DNA from: Takifugu bimaculatus
Lineage: Eukaryota > Chordata > Actinopteri > Tetraodontiformes > Tetraodontidae
Assembly (NCBI GenBank): GCA_004026145.2
Contig: CP034975.1
Span: 4,005,375-4,069,374 of the forward strand
DNA: 64,000 nucleotides
Direction of reading: 5' to 3'
Notes under the pieces: generated by a model
Told to the model about the DNA's origin: nothing
Seen by the model: only the letters and a program-made list of their open reading frames with translations
The model's database searches: none
Translations under genes and position numbers: made by a program
Part shown: one piece after another, positions 49,326 through 62,400 of the stretch
Layout: each line of letters starts with the position of its first letter
Numbering within the stretch: the stretch's first letter is position 1

Positions 49326-50602
49326 CAGCACAACAACGTTCATTCAAGAGAGACTCAACACAGCTGTAATGTTGCGATTAGCTTAGGGCAGCTGCCTTCA
49401 AAGTTGTGGTTCTGATGTTATTAGAATCAATGTTACATTGATCCGCTTGGTCCATCATGAATGATACACCTCGTAAACAATATAAAATAGTTCTTCATCT
49501 CTACAGTAAAATAAATTTGTTAAAATAAAAAGTAGATAGTATTATAGTCAGTGGCTGGACTAGAGTGAGGGAGGAGAAGCGTAAGGCAACCTAACAAAGA
49601 TAGAGGGCACAATGTGGTGCCAGTAAACTTTGATAAAGTATAAACACACGTGAAAAATATGAATTCCCAAGTGGAGGTCTACAAAATCGTCAAAAAAACG
49701 TCATATCATTTTAAGAAGGGGATGGTGCTCTTCAAACACGACGGCCATCATTTATCTATAATAATAACAGCACAAGGTTATCAGACCACTCGACCCTCAA
49801 ACTTCCAAGGGTAGGACTAACCTTCTGCCAGTTAACATTCTTGGGGAAAAAAGTGCAAAACTGATGCAGGAACAACAGCAAAAGACCTTCCTGCCCCCAG
49901 AAAAGAAACACTTCAATATAAGAAGATGAGAAATAAAGATGAAAAACAAGAGAAAATAATTGTCACTAATAATAATAATAATTCCAGTTTACGCTCACAT
50001 TCTGCTCAGACAGAAGTTACAAACCCAGCTTTGTTGACCATGAACACAACTTCCGATAGTAAAGTGACACTGTAGAAATAAAACAAACTAAATCCTAATT
50101 ATTTGACTAACTATACGGATATCTATTAACATTTCAGAGTTGGATTATGTTAATATTTAGATTGGGAAAAAGTTTTTGCATTTTTAACAGCCATCTGCAG
50201 TGTGGGGACGAACCTGTGCCGGATTGCTTTCAGAGGTGATATCCTGGATTCTGACCTCATCCAGAGCTGCTCAAATTGTGGCGGGGATCCATTAATGCAT
50301 CTCAGAGCAATTTTGTTGCATTTACAGGCACAAAGGCAGCCTGGAACGTGGTTAGAGATGAGCCCTCTGGCGGTCAGCATGACATAACAGTTTACATGTC
50401 CATCACAGCTGGAGATGAGCGAGTTTCCCAAAAATAATTATCGCTCATCCATCTGAAAGTGTGGGCTGTAATGGGATTTAAGGATATGAGTGAAAACGCA
50501 ATTGATTTATCTTTTAACCCTCGTGACACCATCAAGTATGCAAGAATATTTCTGCAGCTACAAGGTCATTTGCCTCTGTCCCTCCTCCTCTTATACACAA
50601 AT

Positions 50603-50615
50603 ACACACACACACA

Positions 50616-50659
<44 letters not shown>
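50603..50659. repeat. (AC)n microsatellite
   Basis: About twenty-eight AC units with one C interruption, in the asic4 intron. Confidence 0.95.
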
Positions 50660-50660
<1 letters not shown>

Positions 50661-53214
50661 CAGCTCTATTACCTGAAGGCTGGAAGCAGCTGCAGTGTGT
50701 GTTTTGCCTCTAGAACATGTGTCGCATTGGTCAGACTCCAGCAGGCACTAAAAACATGACTTATCATAACAAATGGCAAAGCTGTAAACCAAGAAGAGGA
50801 ATTGTGACTTCTGCAACCGCTTTCATGCTCTATAATTCACATTGACAAGTTGTCAGAAATGGAGAATGTTTGTTTTAGCCTCGTGACATCAAGAGATGCA
50901 ACAGAGTGTTCCGACGAAGACAACCGATGCCTCAACCTGCCATCGTCTAAAGGCTTTGCCAGCGTGTCTGACTTCATCTTTACTGAGCCACGGTACCATT
51001 TCATCAACTGATTTCTAAAGTCTCTCATCAGGTGGTATTGACTGTGATGGATCAGGAATGTCTGAATCACATTTTTTGCCTACTAGCCTCTTTAGCTCTG
51101 CAGGGTTTCAACTGGGAGGGACACGTAGTAGACTGGAGACACCCCCTCAGCAGAGAGACCGTGGTTGTCGGCGCAGCTCACGCAAGACATTCACAACAGT
51201 AGCTGACAACATTTCAGACGGGGTTAAAAAAAACAACCAAACTAAATGGTTCCCTGAAACAAAAGTAAAAAGAAGCTTTTAGTTGAGAGAACTCAGACGG
51301 GTACAGTCTTTGACTCGGCGACTCCACAAAATTTTGTTCAACCGGTTCCCCAAAAAAGAATTCCTCTAACTGATCGGCACAGCTGTCGATGCATCAGTGT
51401 GTGCACTGGGATGTAGAAATCAATGTCAGCGCACTCCTATGCCCCTTCAATCTCTGCCAGTGAGCCCTCATATGAGCATGGAAAGCCATCAACTGAGCCT
51501 ACCCAAAGGGAATAGTGCGCACCCGATATTGATATTTGAAGGGTTGCTTTGGTGCCAAGAAAAGACCCTTGTACAGGCTATGGTAAAGGATTACCCAAGC
51601 AAGCATGTCCTCCTTCAGCGTAGGCTGCTAGAACATGAGTTTCCAACCTTGGTACCATTTTGAAGGGTCATTTTTAAACACAGCTAGAGATGAAACAAAC
51701 AACAAGAGAGACTAGGAGGGACGATCCATCACCTCTACCTCTGTGTGCCGCTGCTTGGTGAACAGCAGATAAAGTTGGCCTTATCTTCAATTAGGCTTGA
51801 TCAGACAAATGGCCTGATATGTAATGTTAAACAAAACAAACACAGAGGCTCACCTGGGACACATAAATCAAGACATGGGGCTTGGCGTTAAACTGCAGAT
51901 TAATTACGATTTTTGAAGCGTATAAACCTGTCGCTGTGGTCTTCAGAGCTGTATCGTCCCTCCTTAAGTAAAATCTGCTCCGGTTTACATGATGCAACCG
52001 GTCTGTTGACCGAAGGTAAGATTCAGCGTCTCCACGGGCTGCACCAGTCGAGAGGTTTCTGTTGACGTCTGAGAGTTGTTGCATGCAGCTAAGCAGATAA
52101 GATTGATGTGCTGCCGCGCTGCCAAACAAACAGTATAATTAAAGTCAGGCAACCATGGCCCCGACCATACCACAGGCCCACGGAGCAATGTCCTGGACTT
52201 GGTTTACAGAGCACGCTGACCTTGTGTGTCTGGGAGAAGCACTGCTTCTACAGTAGTAGGTGCTCATATCCATGCTGTTGCTGTAGATGGTTTTTGGATT
52301 TGTTACTAATGACAACCACTTCCCTGGGTGTCTCAGGAAGCTACACTTTGTGGATGCATTCATACCGATCTGATCCCTAGCTGATGGCCATTGATTGACG
52401 ATGGCACTAAAGAGAGACGGGAAATGGCTGCACGGTCTCTGAAGGTTCAAACTGATGCAGATCACCATTTAGAGCGAGAAAAGCTTTCTTTTATTTTTTA
52501 CAACAACAAACCTTCAGAAGTTTGATCTGACAAAGGAGGTAATAACAAGACAATTTGAGAAAAAAAGACACTTTGAGGATTCAATGGAGCATTTAGCACC
52601 GTGAAAAGGTCCCTCAGTGACAGAGGAATAACAAAGGTGAACTCTGTCAGATCTTCACCACTCTCGCTGCACAAAACACATTTTATTATCTCAAGAATTT
52701 GGTTTATTGCAACCCATCAATCATTTCAGCATCATACCCAAGAATATCCACGCTTGTTTTACCCATGAGCTGCGACCTCAGTACACCCAGAAGTCCTTAC
52801 AATGGGCCAAAGCCTGGGTATAAACAGATAAATATGGAAGGTTAACCCTGCAGAAACCTCCACTTTAATTAATGCCAAGTCCCCTCTCTGTAATTTGAAG
52901 TCTTCTTTATTAGAAATTTTAAAAGTGCCCTCTCTGGGGACGCTGTGAGTCACAGGGAAATTGTGGTACAATATGTTTTTAATTTCCCAGAAGGTCCTTG
53001 TGCAGCAACTATTTCGCGATGGTGCAGGTTTGCTGAATGAAACTGAAAGATCTGCTTGTTTTTGTCCTTCTGTCATATGAGCACTCTGACGAGAACTCGC
53101 ATCTGCATGGTCATCTCTAATTTAACGCTGAGCACCACCTATCTGCAGACCACTGGGACGTAAACTGAGCGTCCTGTAAACTATTATTGCATCACTAATC
53201 ATCGCACAGTCACA

Positions 53215-53435
53215 TCTTTGCTAGAAGGTCCTGGGTTCAATTCTAGTGAGGATTTCTACATGTGGAGGTGGCATGTTCTTCTGGTGTCTATGCAGGCTTT
53301 CTCCAGGTGCTCCAGCTGCCTCCTACAGGCCAAAACCATATACATTAGGTGGACTGGAGACTCTAAATCGTCTTTCAGAGTGAATGGTGTGTGTCCAGGG
53401 TGTGTTCTTGCCTCTCAGAAGATGGATGGATGATG
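53215..53435 (+). repeat. tRNA-like teleost interspersed repeat, copy 3
   Basis: Contains GGTCCTGGGTTCAATTCTAG (box-B-like), TTTCTCCAGGTGCTCCAGCT, GGTGGACTGGAGACTCTAAA and the tail ATGGATGGATG. It belongs to the same family and has the same orientation as the copies at 35.4 and 37.4 kb. The 71-codon frame across it is not a gene. Confidence 0.65.
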
Positions 53436-56400
53436 TCATCTTGGACTGTCTGGCTCTATTCAATCCATTAATTTGACTGAGTGTGAACTTTTCCAATAAG
53501 TGCATCACATCATACTGACGTTCAAATATTTACATTGAACTCTTAATAAATGTGTAATCACAAGTCACTATTGCATCCCATGATGCATTGCAACTTGATG
53601 ATGCAATTCAATGCAGAGCTAAATGCAGAAAATTACTTATTATTTATAGAGACACAAAGCGAAAACGTGAGGTAGCTTTGGAAACAATAGTGACACCTGA
53701 CTGTTGAACATTTTAACAAATTGATGATAACTGTGCGTGATTCTTTTTTCCCTTGATTTTACTCTTTTCCCTGCTCTTAATCACCGGAATAGAAGGGGCA
53801 ATGGTTCGTCATTCGGGTTAACAAAAACATGCCTGTGCAAAATTAATAGATTGCTGCAATCGGCCGTGTATTCATGTCACGGTGGTTGGACCAGCACACT
53901 CGCAGACAGAAGAAAATGACTTGCAGTAAATCCTCTTGTTCCTCCAGGTTTGGTGGTCTTTAGACACCAAACTTTGACGTGGAGCAAACGAGTCAATCAA
54001 ACAGTCTAACTTCCCCCGGGAGAGTAGGTAAATGAAGCTCATCATCGGTGCTCCCAGGAGGGTTAAAACTGAACATATAGGAGCTCCTCGTGTGAAAAAC
54101 AGCAAAAGGCATTTTGTTAGCATTTCCAGCAGTAAACGTCTTTCTTTAATAAGCCTGACGGCATATATCCAAGCTATTCTCCAGAGTTGTGTTTGATACA
54201 GGTCAAAGACAACAAACAAGAAGCTATTTCACGCGTCTTTGGGACACAGTCTGAGGATATATCCATCAACTGTTCCTGCAGTGTAAGAGGGCTTGTTCCT
54301 CACCAGCTCCATTTTAACAGATGCTCTGTCAACATCATGAAAAATGAGCTCATTTTCACCACAGGAGTCCACAGGCGGGAATAAATAAGAGGGGGAAACT
54401 TATTTTCGTCCGCACGCCCACCGTAGCAACCTGCTTTTTAAGCGTTTATGACTCCATCTTGTTTTGAAATCCAAGCAGATCGTCGGTCACTGACATGGTC
54501 GTAACACAGCGATAGTTGACAACGTTTAAAACAGCATTCTTGCGGAGGTTAAGTTTTCAGTGTCAAAGAGGCTCATGCACTCTTTTGACCTGGTGAAGGG
54601 GTGGTCGGCTTTGTCTGAAATCAGAAAGTCAAAAGTTCCAATAAAAAGCGGGCAGTGACTCCTATGAATCACGCTAGCATCCTCACAGTACCAAAAGTGC
54701 TTTCTTTTGGATCTGTTCAAACATTTTTAAAACTGAAAAGAAAAGATCCTGAGGTTCTGCCCTGTTTAGACGGAGTTGAAGTAACCGACAGGGATGCTGT
54801 CACCAGCCAGCTGGGACTGACTCTACATAAATCACTAGCTGCCATCACTTCCTAATGAGCGCGGCGACCTCGCGGTGCCTCGGTGATGTGAGACTGTCAT
54901 CTCTGATGGAAATCTTCATAAATTATTTAGCATATTCACGTGTGAGAACTGAATATGAAAAATAATTTCGAGGACGCAAACATCGGAATCTGTTGTGACG
55001 GAGCTCTGTCAGCCTCTCTTTTGTACTCTGCATCACCTTAAATGTATCAGAGCGCCCGTGAATGCTGGTGTTTGATATCCAGCCCAGTGCTGGTTCAGGG
55101 CTGTTGCCGAAGCTTTAGCATCACAGCTGAGACTGTGTTGACGAGGGAGCGGATGACACCAGCGTTGTTATTTCCAAGGGGCTGAAAATCAGCTGGCCCT
55201 AAAAGCAGCCTGATGATGGGTGGGGGCTGGCCCTTCTTTTGATGTGCTGAAGAACCAGGTTCTCAAAGGTTTCCACTGGGGATGGGGGGTGCCTCAGGGC
55301 AGCAGCAATTTAAGCTCAGCCCTTTTGTCTTTGTGTGGTTTCTGTGGCGATTCAGAACAGGACACAGTTCCCTTGTAACTGATAACAGCCTGACAGAGCA
55401 GGTCTGAAGCAGCTCTGATTCAGCTTCCTGATAAACCAGACTGTCATCAACAAGGCCAACAATAGTTTGATCTCAGTGCCCGATTTGTTTTCCTTTTTTT
55501 AAACATGTAAATAGGGAGCAGCAAGTCAGTCGTGACACCAGAGACGAGCGCTTTAACATCCGGACACGCCTGACAGGTTACTGATATTGAGTCCTCTATC
55601 CATTTATTACGCCCAAAGACATTTTTAATGACCCTGGGAGTTAAAAATCTACTTGCAAAATCCAGAAAAAGGATGTCGTATTCGGTGTAAGTGCACCACA
55701 GTACCTGTCACCAGATGAGGTGTTAAATAATGCCTGTGGACATCCCTTTTTGTTGAGCTTGCCACAAACTTAATTATGTTGATTAGAAATGAGCGATGTG
55801 AATATGTTAATATACATTTGGCACGCAGACCCGTCTCTGTCCACTCCTTTACTCCCGTTGTGTTCTGTTTTGGTCGGTATGACTCATTGTTTTGTGCTGT
55901 CGGGTGATTGGGTTGTGCGCCATTTCCCTGCTCTGCTCGCTGCCAGACTTTTTCAGAGGGCAACTTTCATCTCCTCTTCCTCACAGCAGCAGGCTTTAAT
56001 TCCTCCCCAATGCATCTTCATGGATAACACGAAATATCCGTTTAATCTATACGACTGGGGCATCGAGTAAACGATGTTTCCTGTGACACATAAAGCAGCG
56101 GAAGGCTGACGAAAAAAGTTTGTGTGTTTGTCTGTTTGTGAGATTATCAGACTCTGCGTGCTCTGAATTCCAGTTTAAAATCCTGTGGTAGTGAGAGCAA
56201 ACTATGGAAACTGAAGAAAACTGTGGCGGTGTCACTAATCAACTCATATTTGGGCTGCAGGAAGAGAAGAAGCTTTTGTGTGATTGTATTTAAGACTTAT
56301 TCAAAATATTCTGAAAAAAAACAACCATCAAACAAAAGAAAAACAACAAGCGTAATATAATAAATGACACCCATGATTTAAACACACAAGCTCGTTTTAA

Positions 56401-59400
56401 AGAGCTTTTACGCCGTAGAAAACTGCCTGGATTAGAAAAGTAAATTATTTAGCTTGGCTGGACATCGAGTGTGCTGCGCTTGGCTATTTTTGCTGCTGTT
56501 CAGCGCCAGTGCAGGTCCACGCGTTGCAGCGTCAACTCACTGTCAGGCGCTGTGGTTTTGAGAGTTTAAGCAGAAAAAGCACCGGTCAATCCAATGTCAC
56601 CTTTTTTTTGTTTTTGTCAATTCTGGGGGGATTTTTGCCTTTAATGTGGAGCTCTGATGAGAATATTTCATTACACTGTACAGTGCAAAAACTGGTAGGT
56701 GAGGGAATAAAACACACTCAGCAAATCAGTAAGCTGCTAAGTACCTGTTTGAAGTGCTGTGCACCTTCCTGTTGCGTTACATTTTAATGTGGAGAGATGG
56801 CGTCTGCTAATGTGCTTGTAATATACTGTGTGTGCCTTGTGATGACACAAATCAATAGACAGACTAATCCTGGTGTATCCAGTGGGGCATTCTCTTTATC
56901 CTGTTGGATTTTCACACACTAACTTAAAAATCCGTTGCGTGGTCTTCAGGGCAGGTTTCCCATTCCTGTCAGTAGCAGGGAGGATTATGTATGATACTTA
57001 AAGTTTCCCCTGCTTAAAGTTTAACTTTTTGCCACACAAAGCAGAAAGAGAAACCTCAGGAAGAGCGGCTTAACATTTGCTGACAGTGTGGGTCATCCAG
57101 CCTGCGATTACCGGACCGAACGTGCAGATTACCTGGTCTTTCTCTGTTTTCTGCCGATGTCAAAACGCCCACCAAAACCATACGGGCGCCCAGGAAATAA
57201 ACTACTTAGAGTAAATGTGTGAAAACGTGTAATTGAAAAGCTTTAAACATGAACATACCGCAGGAGATTAAATGAGAGTAGACGAAAGCATCTCAATGTT
57301 ACGATAAAACAGGCATAGCCGGAAAAATCATCTCTCAGTCGCTCAGTGCTGCTCCGACACGCCGGCATTAAAAGTCGCACTCGGTCTCTTTATAACGCCA
57401 CGTCTCACCATCGCCAACCTGTGTGTGTGCTTACGGCTCGTGGTACCATTTCGGTCTCAGCACATTTGTCTAAACTCTTTTACATCCGCCTGGAGTCTTT
57501 CGTGCTGCATCCTGATATTGGTGCGAGTGATAGATTTTCATTTTTCGCAGAAATGCTCCTTTTTTGAGGTCTAGGGCTCCATTTAGGCAGTAATTACACT
57601 AACAGGCCAGAACTGACATTAATCCACTGCCGTGTTTGCTTCAGTGATCTCGTTACTAGAACTTATAGCACATTAAGGGTATTTAGGTTTGATATATTCC
57701 ATCCTGCGTCCTCCTGCTATCAATCCATACCATCCCAAACCTCTTTGTCGCCATTTTTAGCAACCAAAGAGGATAAAAGGAGGCACCTGACTGATTGTAA
57801 ATTACTCCCACACCCCTTAAACTGTATGTCAAAGCTTAGATTTATGATTTCGCTCTCATCTAAGGGAGCCCAGTATCCAACAATGTCACACAGAAAAGAC
57901 TCAGCATGTAATTGAAATGAAATGCACAAAGCCGGCAGTAGATCACGCCGGAAAATCCCAAAGCCTTAAGATTTGGAATCCAGTCACGACACCAGTGGCC
58001 CCGAGAACTGTCCCAGGCAAATCTCAGTTCCTTCCATGCGTCTTCCTCTCCAACCCTGAATCTGAGCTCCCCATCAATGGAGGTGACGGTGAACACGATC
58101 CATGGCGAGTTTTCACATCAGTCTGGGGATTAGAGGCATAAGGTTTATGCTGGCCCCACTACAATCCTGGACCTTTTTTATTTCTCTGGATCCAGCAATT
58201 TAAACTAATTTCAAGGCCGGCTCTGCAGCAATTTTCTGGATCAATGGAATGTCATAGCTCACTTGGTCAACAGCATTTTAACTGCAAGTACCGGGGGATT
58301 CTAGGCTAATGGCCTACTTTGGAGAGTTGAGGTTAGTTAGCCTGACATCCAAACAACCAGCAGCAGCTTCAGCTTAACTACGAAAATGTCCCAGAAAATG
58401 TCATCAGGAAGAGTTTTCACTGACATCGAGGCACAACTATGCAGTAAATAATTATCAGTCTCAAATACATATGACGGCATAATGATGAAGTTGCATATCA
58501 TAGGGTTCGTTCTCAAGTGCTTCAGAAGCTCTAGGCTAAGATAATTAATATGCATCGACGTCAGAAGGAGAACTGCCTGATGCAATGTTTTGACATATTG
58601 TTTATGTAAATATGGCATTTACATGCGCATGCATATATTGAATCTGATTAAACATAAAGTCATTTGTATGAATTAAGTAAGCATGAAATGAGTAAACCTT
58701 TTGAAAATCAACTGAATTCTTTGAGGATATAATCTACTCTTGACGCCTGTGGCTCCCCTGACCCCCCAGTAGATCAGTAGATTCAGTAGATCTCCATTTT
58801 CTCATCCTTTCTGGAGCTGCGCTATGACTTCAGATGATCTAAACAGCCTTTTGATATACTAAGTCTAAATTTCTGTCAGGACCTGCTGGATTTTCTTATG
58901 TTTCTACTGTCAAGGACGGAGCAAAGCCTCATCGGGTTAAAAAGCAATTTCCAATATCACGACAACTGTACAAATGTAGGGTGGCAAATGCAGGAGGAGT
59001 AAAGGGAAAGTTGGGGGTAGATAAGGGGTGAAAGACACCATGGCAGCGGTGGAGTAGAGAGGTTAATCCTGCTGTTTAATCTGTGGAGGTATGGGGGGCC
59101 TTATCTCTGCCGCCTGCTGCCGTTGTGCTCTCCTTCAGCATTCACACTGTCTGACATCACTCAGGACTGAGTGAAGGTGGAGGTGATGGGTGGGGGTGAA
59201 AAGGCGCGAGGAAGCTACCTGCAGCAACGCCGAGTCCCCGCGCTGCCCAGGGCACAGACGCTGTACAAAGTAACGCTTAATACAGGGGATTGAGCACTGG
59301 AAAAAAATGAACAGTTTCAGTCGTATGAAGAGGAAATTAAGAAAAATAAATCTAGAAGGCATTGGCCCGCCATCAGACAAGTCTGCTGGGAAACTCAACA

Positions 59401-62400
59401 GCTGTCAACAAGCCTCTGGCAGCTGAGACTCTCCCATATGCACATATAGCTTTGCATATTTAGAAAAACAGATATTCATATGCGCCAAGAAGCCAGATCT
59501 TTCTGTAAACTAGCTCATGGCTCTAATTACAAGATAACAATGTGCACAAGGGCAACGAGGACTGTGGGTCTCTAGTGGATTTAAATGTTAATACTGACAA
59601 AAACAACATACATGCCTTCAGGAAAGACTCATTTTTTTGGTCTACCATTGTTCCAGGTTATAGCCCTGAAAAATAACTGCAAGTAACAGTATTGACTGAT
59701 AAGATGTTGTGACTTCCGTCTCAGTAAAGGGTCAATAATTGTACATTTCAGTTGAGAAAGAAACATGAATATGTGTATGCTTTGATGGTACTGGTATTTC
59801 TCTTATCCCTCTGGACCCTCTACTACACATCTGATCATGATCAGATGGTCTTTGACCCCCTGCTTGATCTACAACATCAGAATCTCAGGCTGATTTGGAT
59901 CTTTGGACCTCATTTAAATGGTCTGACATGCTGCTTTCACACAGAAAATGACCAGCTCTCAGCTCTGATACTGAAGACACAAACAGGCCAACAAAACAAA
60001 TGCACATCACAAGCCCCCGGGTATAAAAACAATTACGAGCAAATCCATTTAGACAGCTTCCAATTATTTTAATGACGCTATTAATAATCATTTTCCACAA
60101 GATGGAAACATTCCCATAGTGTTGTCATTTTACTTTTCTGACCATAAAGAGGGAGAAAATGAGGATGTCTGTTGGTTTCAAGTAAACCGGAGTGACTCTT
60201 TAAGCGCAGGCATGAAACCTCATCTGAACTCTGGTGCGGCCCAAACAATCGAACCCAGGGGAGGAAGCCAGCCAGAGAGGAAGTGATGTGGAAGTTTATG
60301 CTCATACTGAACTGCTTCCTGCGGTGGACCAGTCGGCTGAAGGGCATCGATTGTATTTTCAGTCCTGGACGAATGATAATTCCGGTTTCCTTCTTGTCAC
60401 AGCGGTTCAAACAATTTTCCAAAGTACAGTGTGAAAGTAAACCGCACCAAATGAAAATGAGAAGCTTTGGCAGCACACTGAACTGTCGAGTGAGGTGGGG
60501 GAGGTTCCTTTCTGCCCAAGGACAGAAGTGCTGAGGAACACACATATTTGTGCTGTATTGGTTGCCGACATTTTTTTTTTAAAAAAAAGGAAACCTAGAC
60601 CTTATTCCACCATAGGGAGAAACATCAGGGTATTTTTATAGGGCCGTTGGCGCTGCAGGAATCTCCCTGAACGGCCATTTACAGGAACTTTCACGGGGCC
60701 TCCAGGGTAGGGACATAGATCGGCTTCAGAAAACTAGAAAAGCTAGAACATGATGTGATATGGAATCCATTATCTTAACAGACAGCTTTTCTCCTCTTGC
60801 TCATAGCATCCGCCGCCATGGACATGAACCCACGAAGCTGAAGGAAATCATATTCTCTTACAATATAATATAACCACCTCAGCTCCTTCGGTGTTTACCT
60901 CCTTCCATTGTTGCTGTTTCTATTATGAGTCTTGCTTGGATGTAACGTCATGGTCGAAAATACACGGTGATCAAAACGTGATATCACCGAGGGGCCCTAA
61001 GAGCCAAGTGAGAGGCTAATGTTCATGCCCCCAGGATTTACCAGGAACTCCCCCAGTGGATACACACCTTAACTGCTCTGAGGACCAGAGAATGCCACAG
61101 TCACTGTGTTCCATTCACAAAGTAAGAAAAAACAGACTGAAATATCCACCCTGTGTTTGCACCATTCACTCGTTTTTACGCATACGAATGACATTAGTAT
61201 GTCATTAAAAACCAAAGGTTTTAAACTGTCACTTTCAGGAAATGGAAACATTTGATAGATTGTAGATGGGGTGTCTGAACGTGGAAATGGAGATTAAAGA
61301 TGCTAAAAAGCTGAGACAGCTGTCTCAAAAGGGGGAATATCCCTGTCACAAAGATTACAGCCAGCTCTGAAAAAGCAAAGGCTGCACGATACATCGTCAG
61401 ATACAAGCTGGAACTCAGGAGATTGTTTGGGACTTTGGAATGAGAGAGTCTGATCTGCTCTTTTTCTCCGTTGGTTCACAAGCTGATGTTTCCGGTATGA
61501 TTTTATACAAATCATTATGAAAATATTATACGCTCCATGCTAAACAACTGCAGTAAATCCAGTCTCTGTGCTGCAGCTCCATCAGCAACAGCCCAAAGTC
61601 CTTTTATGAAGGATCCCTCTTGTTTGTAAATTGACTACAGTCGTCTTGTTCAGTCCCAGCTTGTGGTGTTAATGCAAATTTGATGGCTAATGATTGGTCA
61701 AGTGATCAAGGGAGTTTAATGGCCACTTATGCCTGGCTGTCAAATGCAGTCAGGAGAGAGCTGCTAGGAGCTGCAGCCTGCCAAACACACACTCCCAATT
61801 ACCAGTTTCTTCTTGTCTTTGACTCTCTTGTTGACATTTCACTCATTGTTGTGCATTGATCAACTAGAAAAGATGTATTCACCATCTTCATGAACCATAA
61901 CTGCACCTGTAGCAGCTTCCTTTCACACTCTGTAACTTAGAAGACACATTTTTTTGAGATTAGCCACCTGGGCAGCTTCCCTGAGAACCAATTCCTCTCA
62001 GCTCAAAGTGTGATGTGACACTAACAGGCCCGACAGCTACATATTCTCTCGCGGTGGCAAGTCGGCACTGGTCGAAATGCTGTGATGCCGACTGGATGAA
62101 GGTTTGTGCAGCCTCTTTATTTTTACATCAGGCAAAAGGACTGTTTGTTCAAAAATAACGATGAGAAGGGGAGATGATGCAGGTCACCTCTCAACTGTGA
62201 ATGTAACTGGTTTCATCTCTGCATTTTTCACCAGGATGCCTGCAGGGAACCTTTTCAAGCACATCCAACTCCCACATCATTCTGATCTGAAACCCGCGGC
62301 TTATCCCAGCAGCCTCTCACAGATGCCCCGATGCTCCGTTGCCCTTGAGTAAAATGTGGGTCAGTTCTTTGGTTTACTTCCCATTTTTCTGTGATATATT

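Noticed and set aside
51397..51663. 88-codon plus-strand frame in the asic4 intron
   Set aside because: I could not match it to any protein or transposon family, and it has no flanking splice or repeat structure.
60557..60588. T-run followed by A-run palindrome (also near 63172)
   Set aside because: Adjacent homopolymers pair trivially and are common, so there is no evidence of a specific element.
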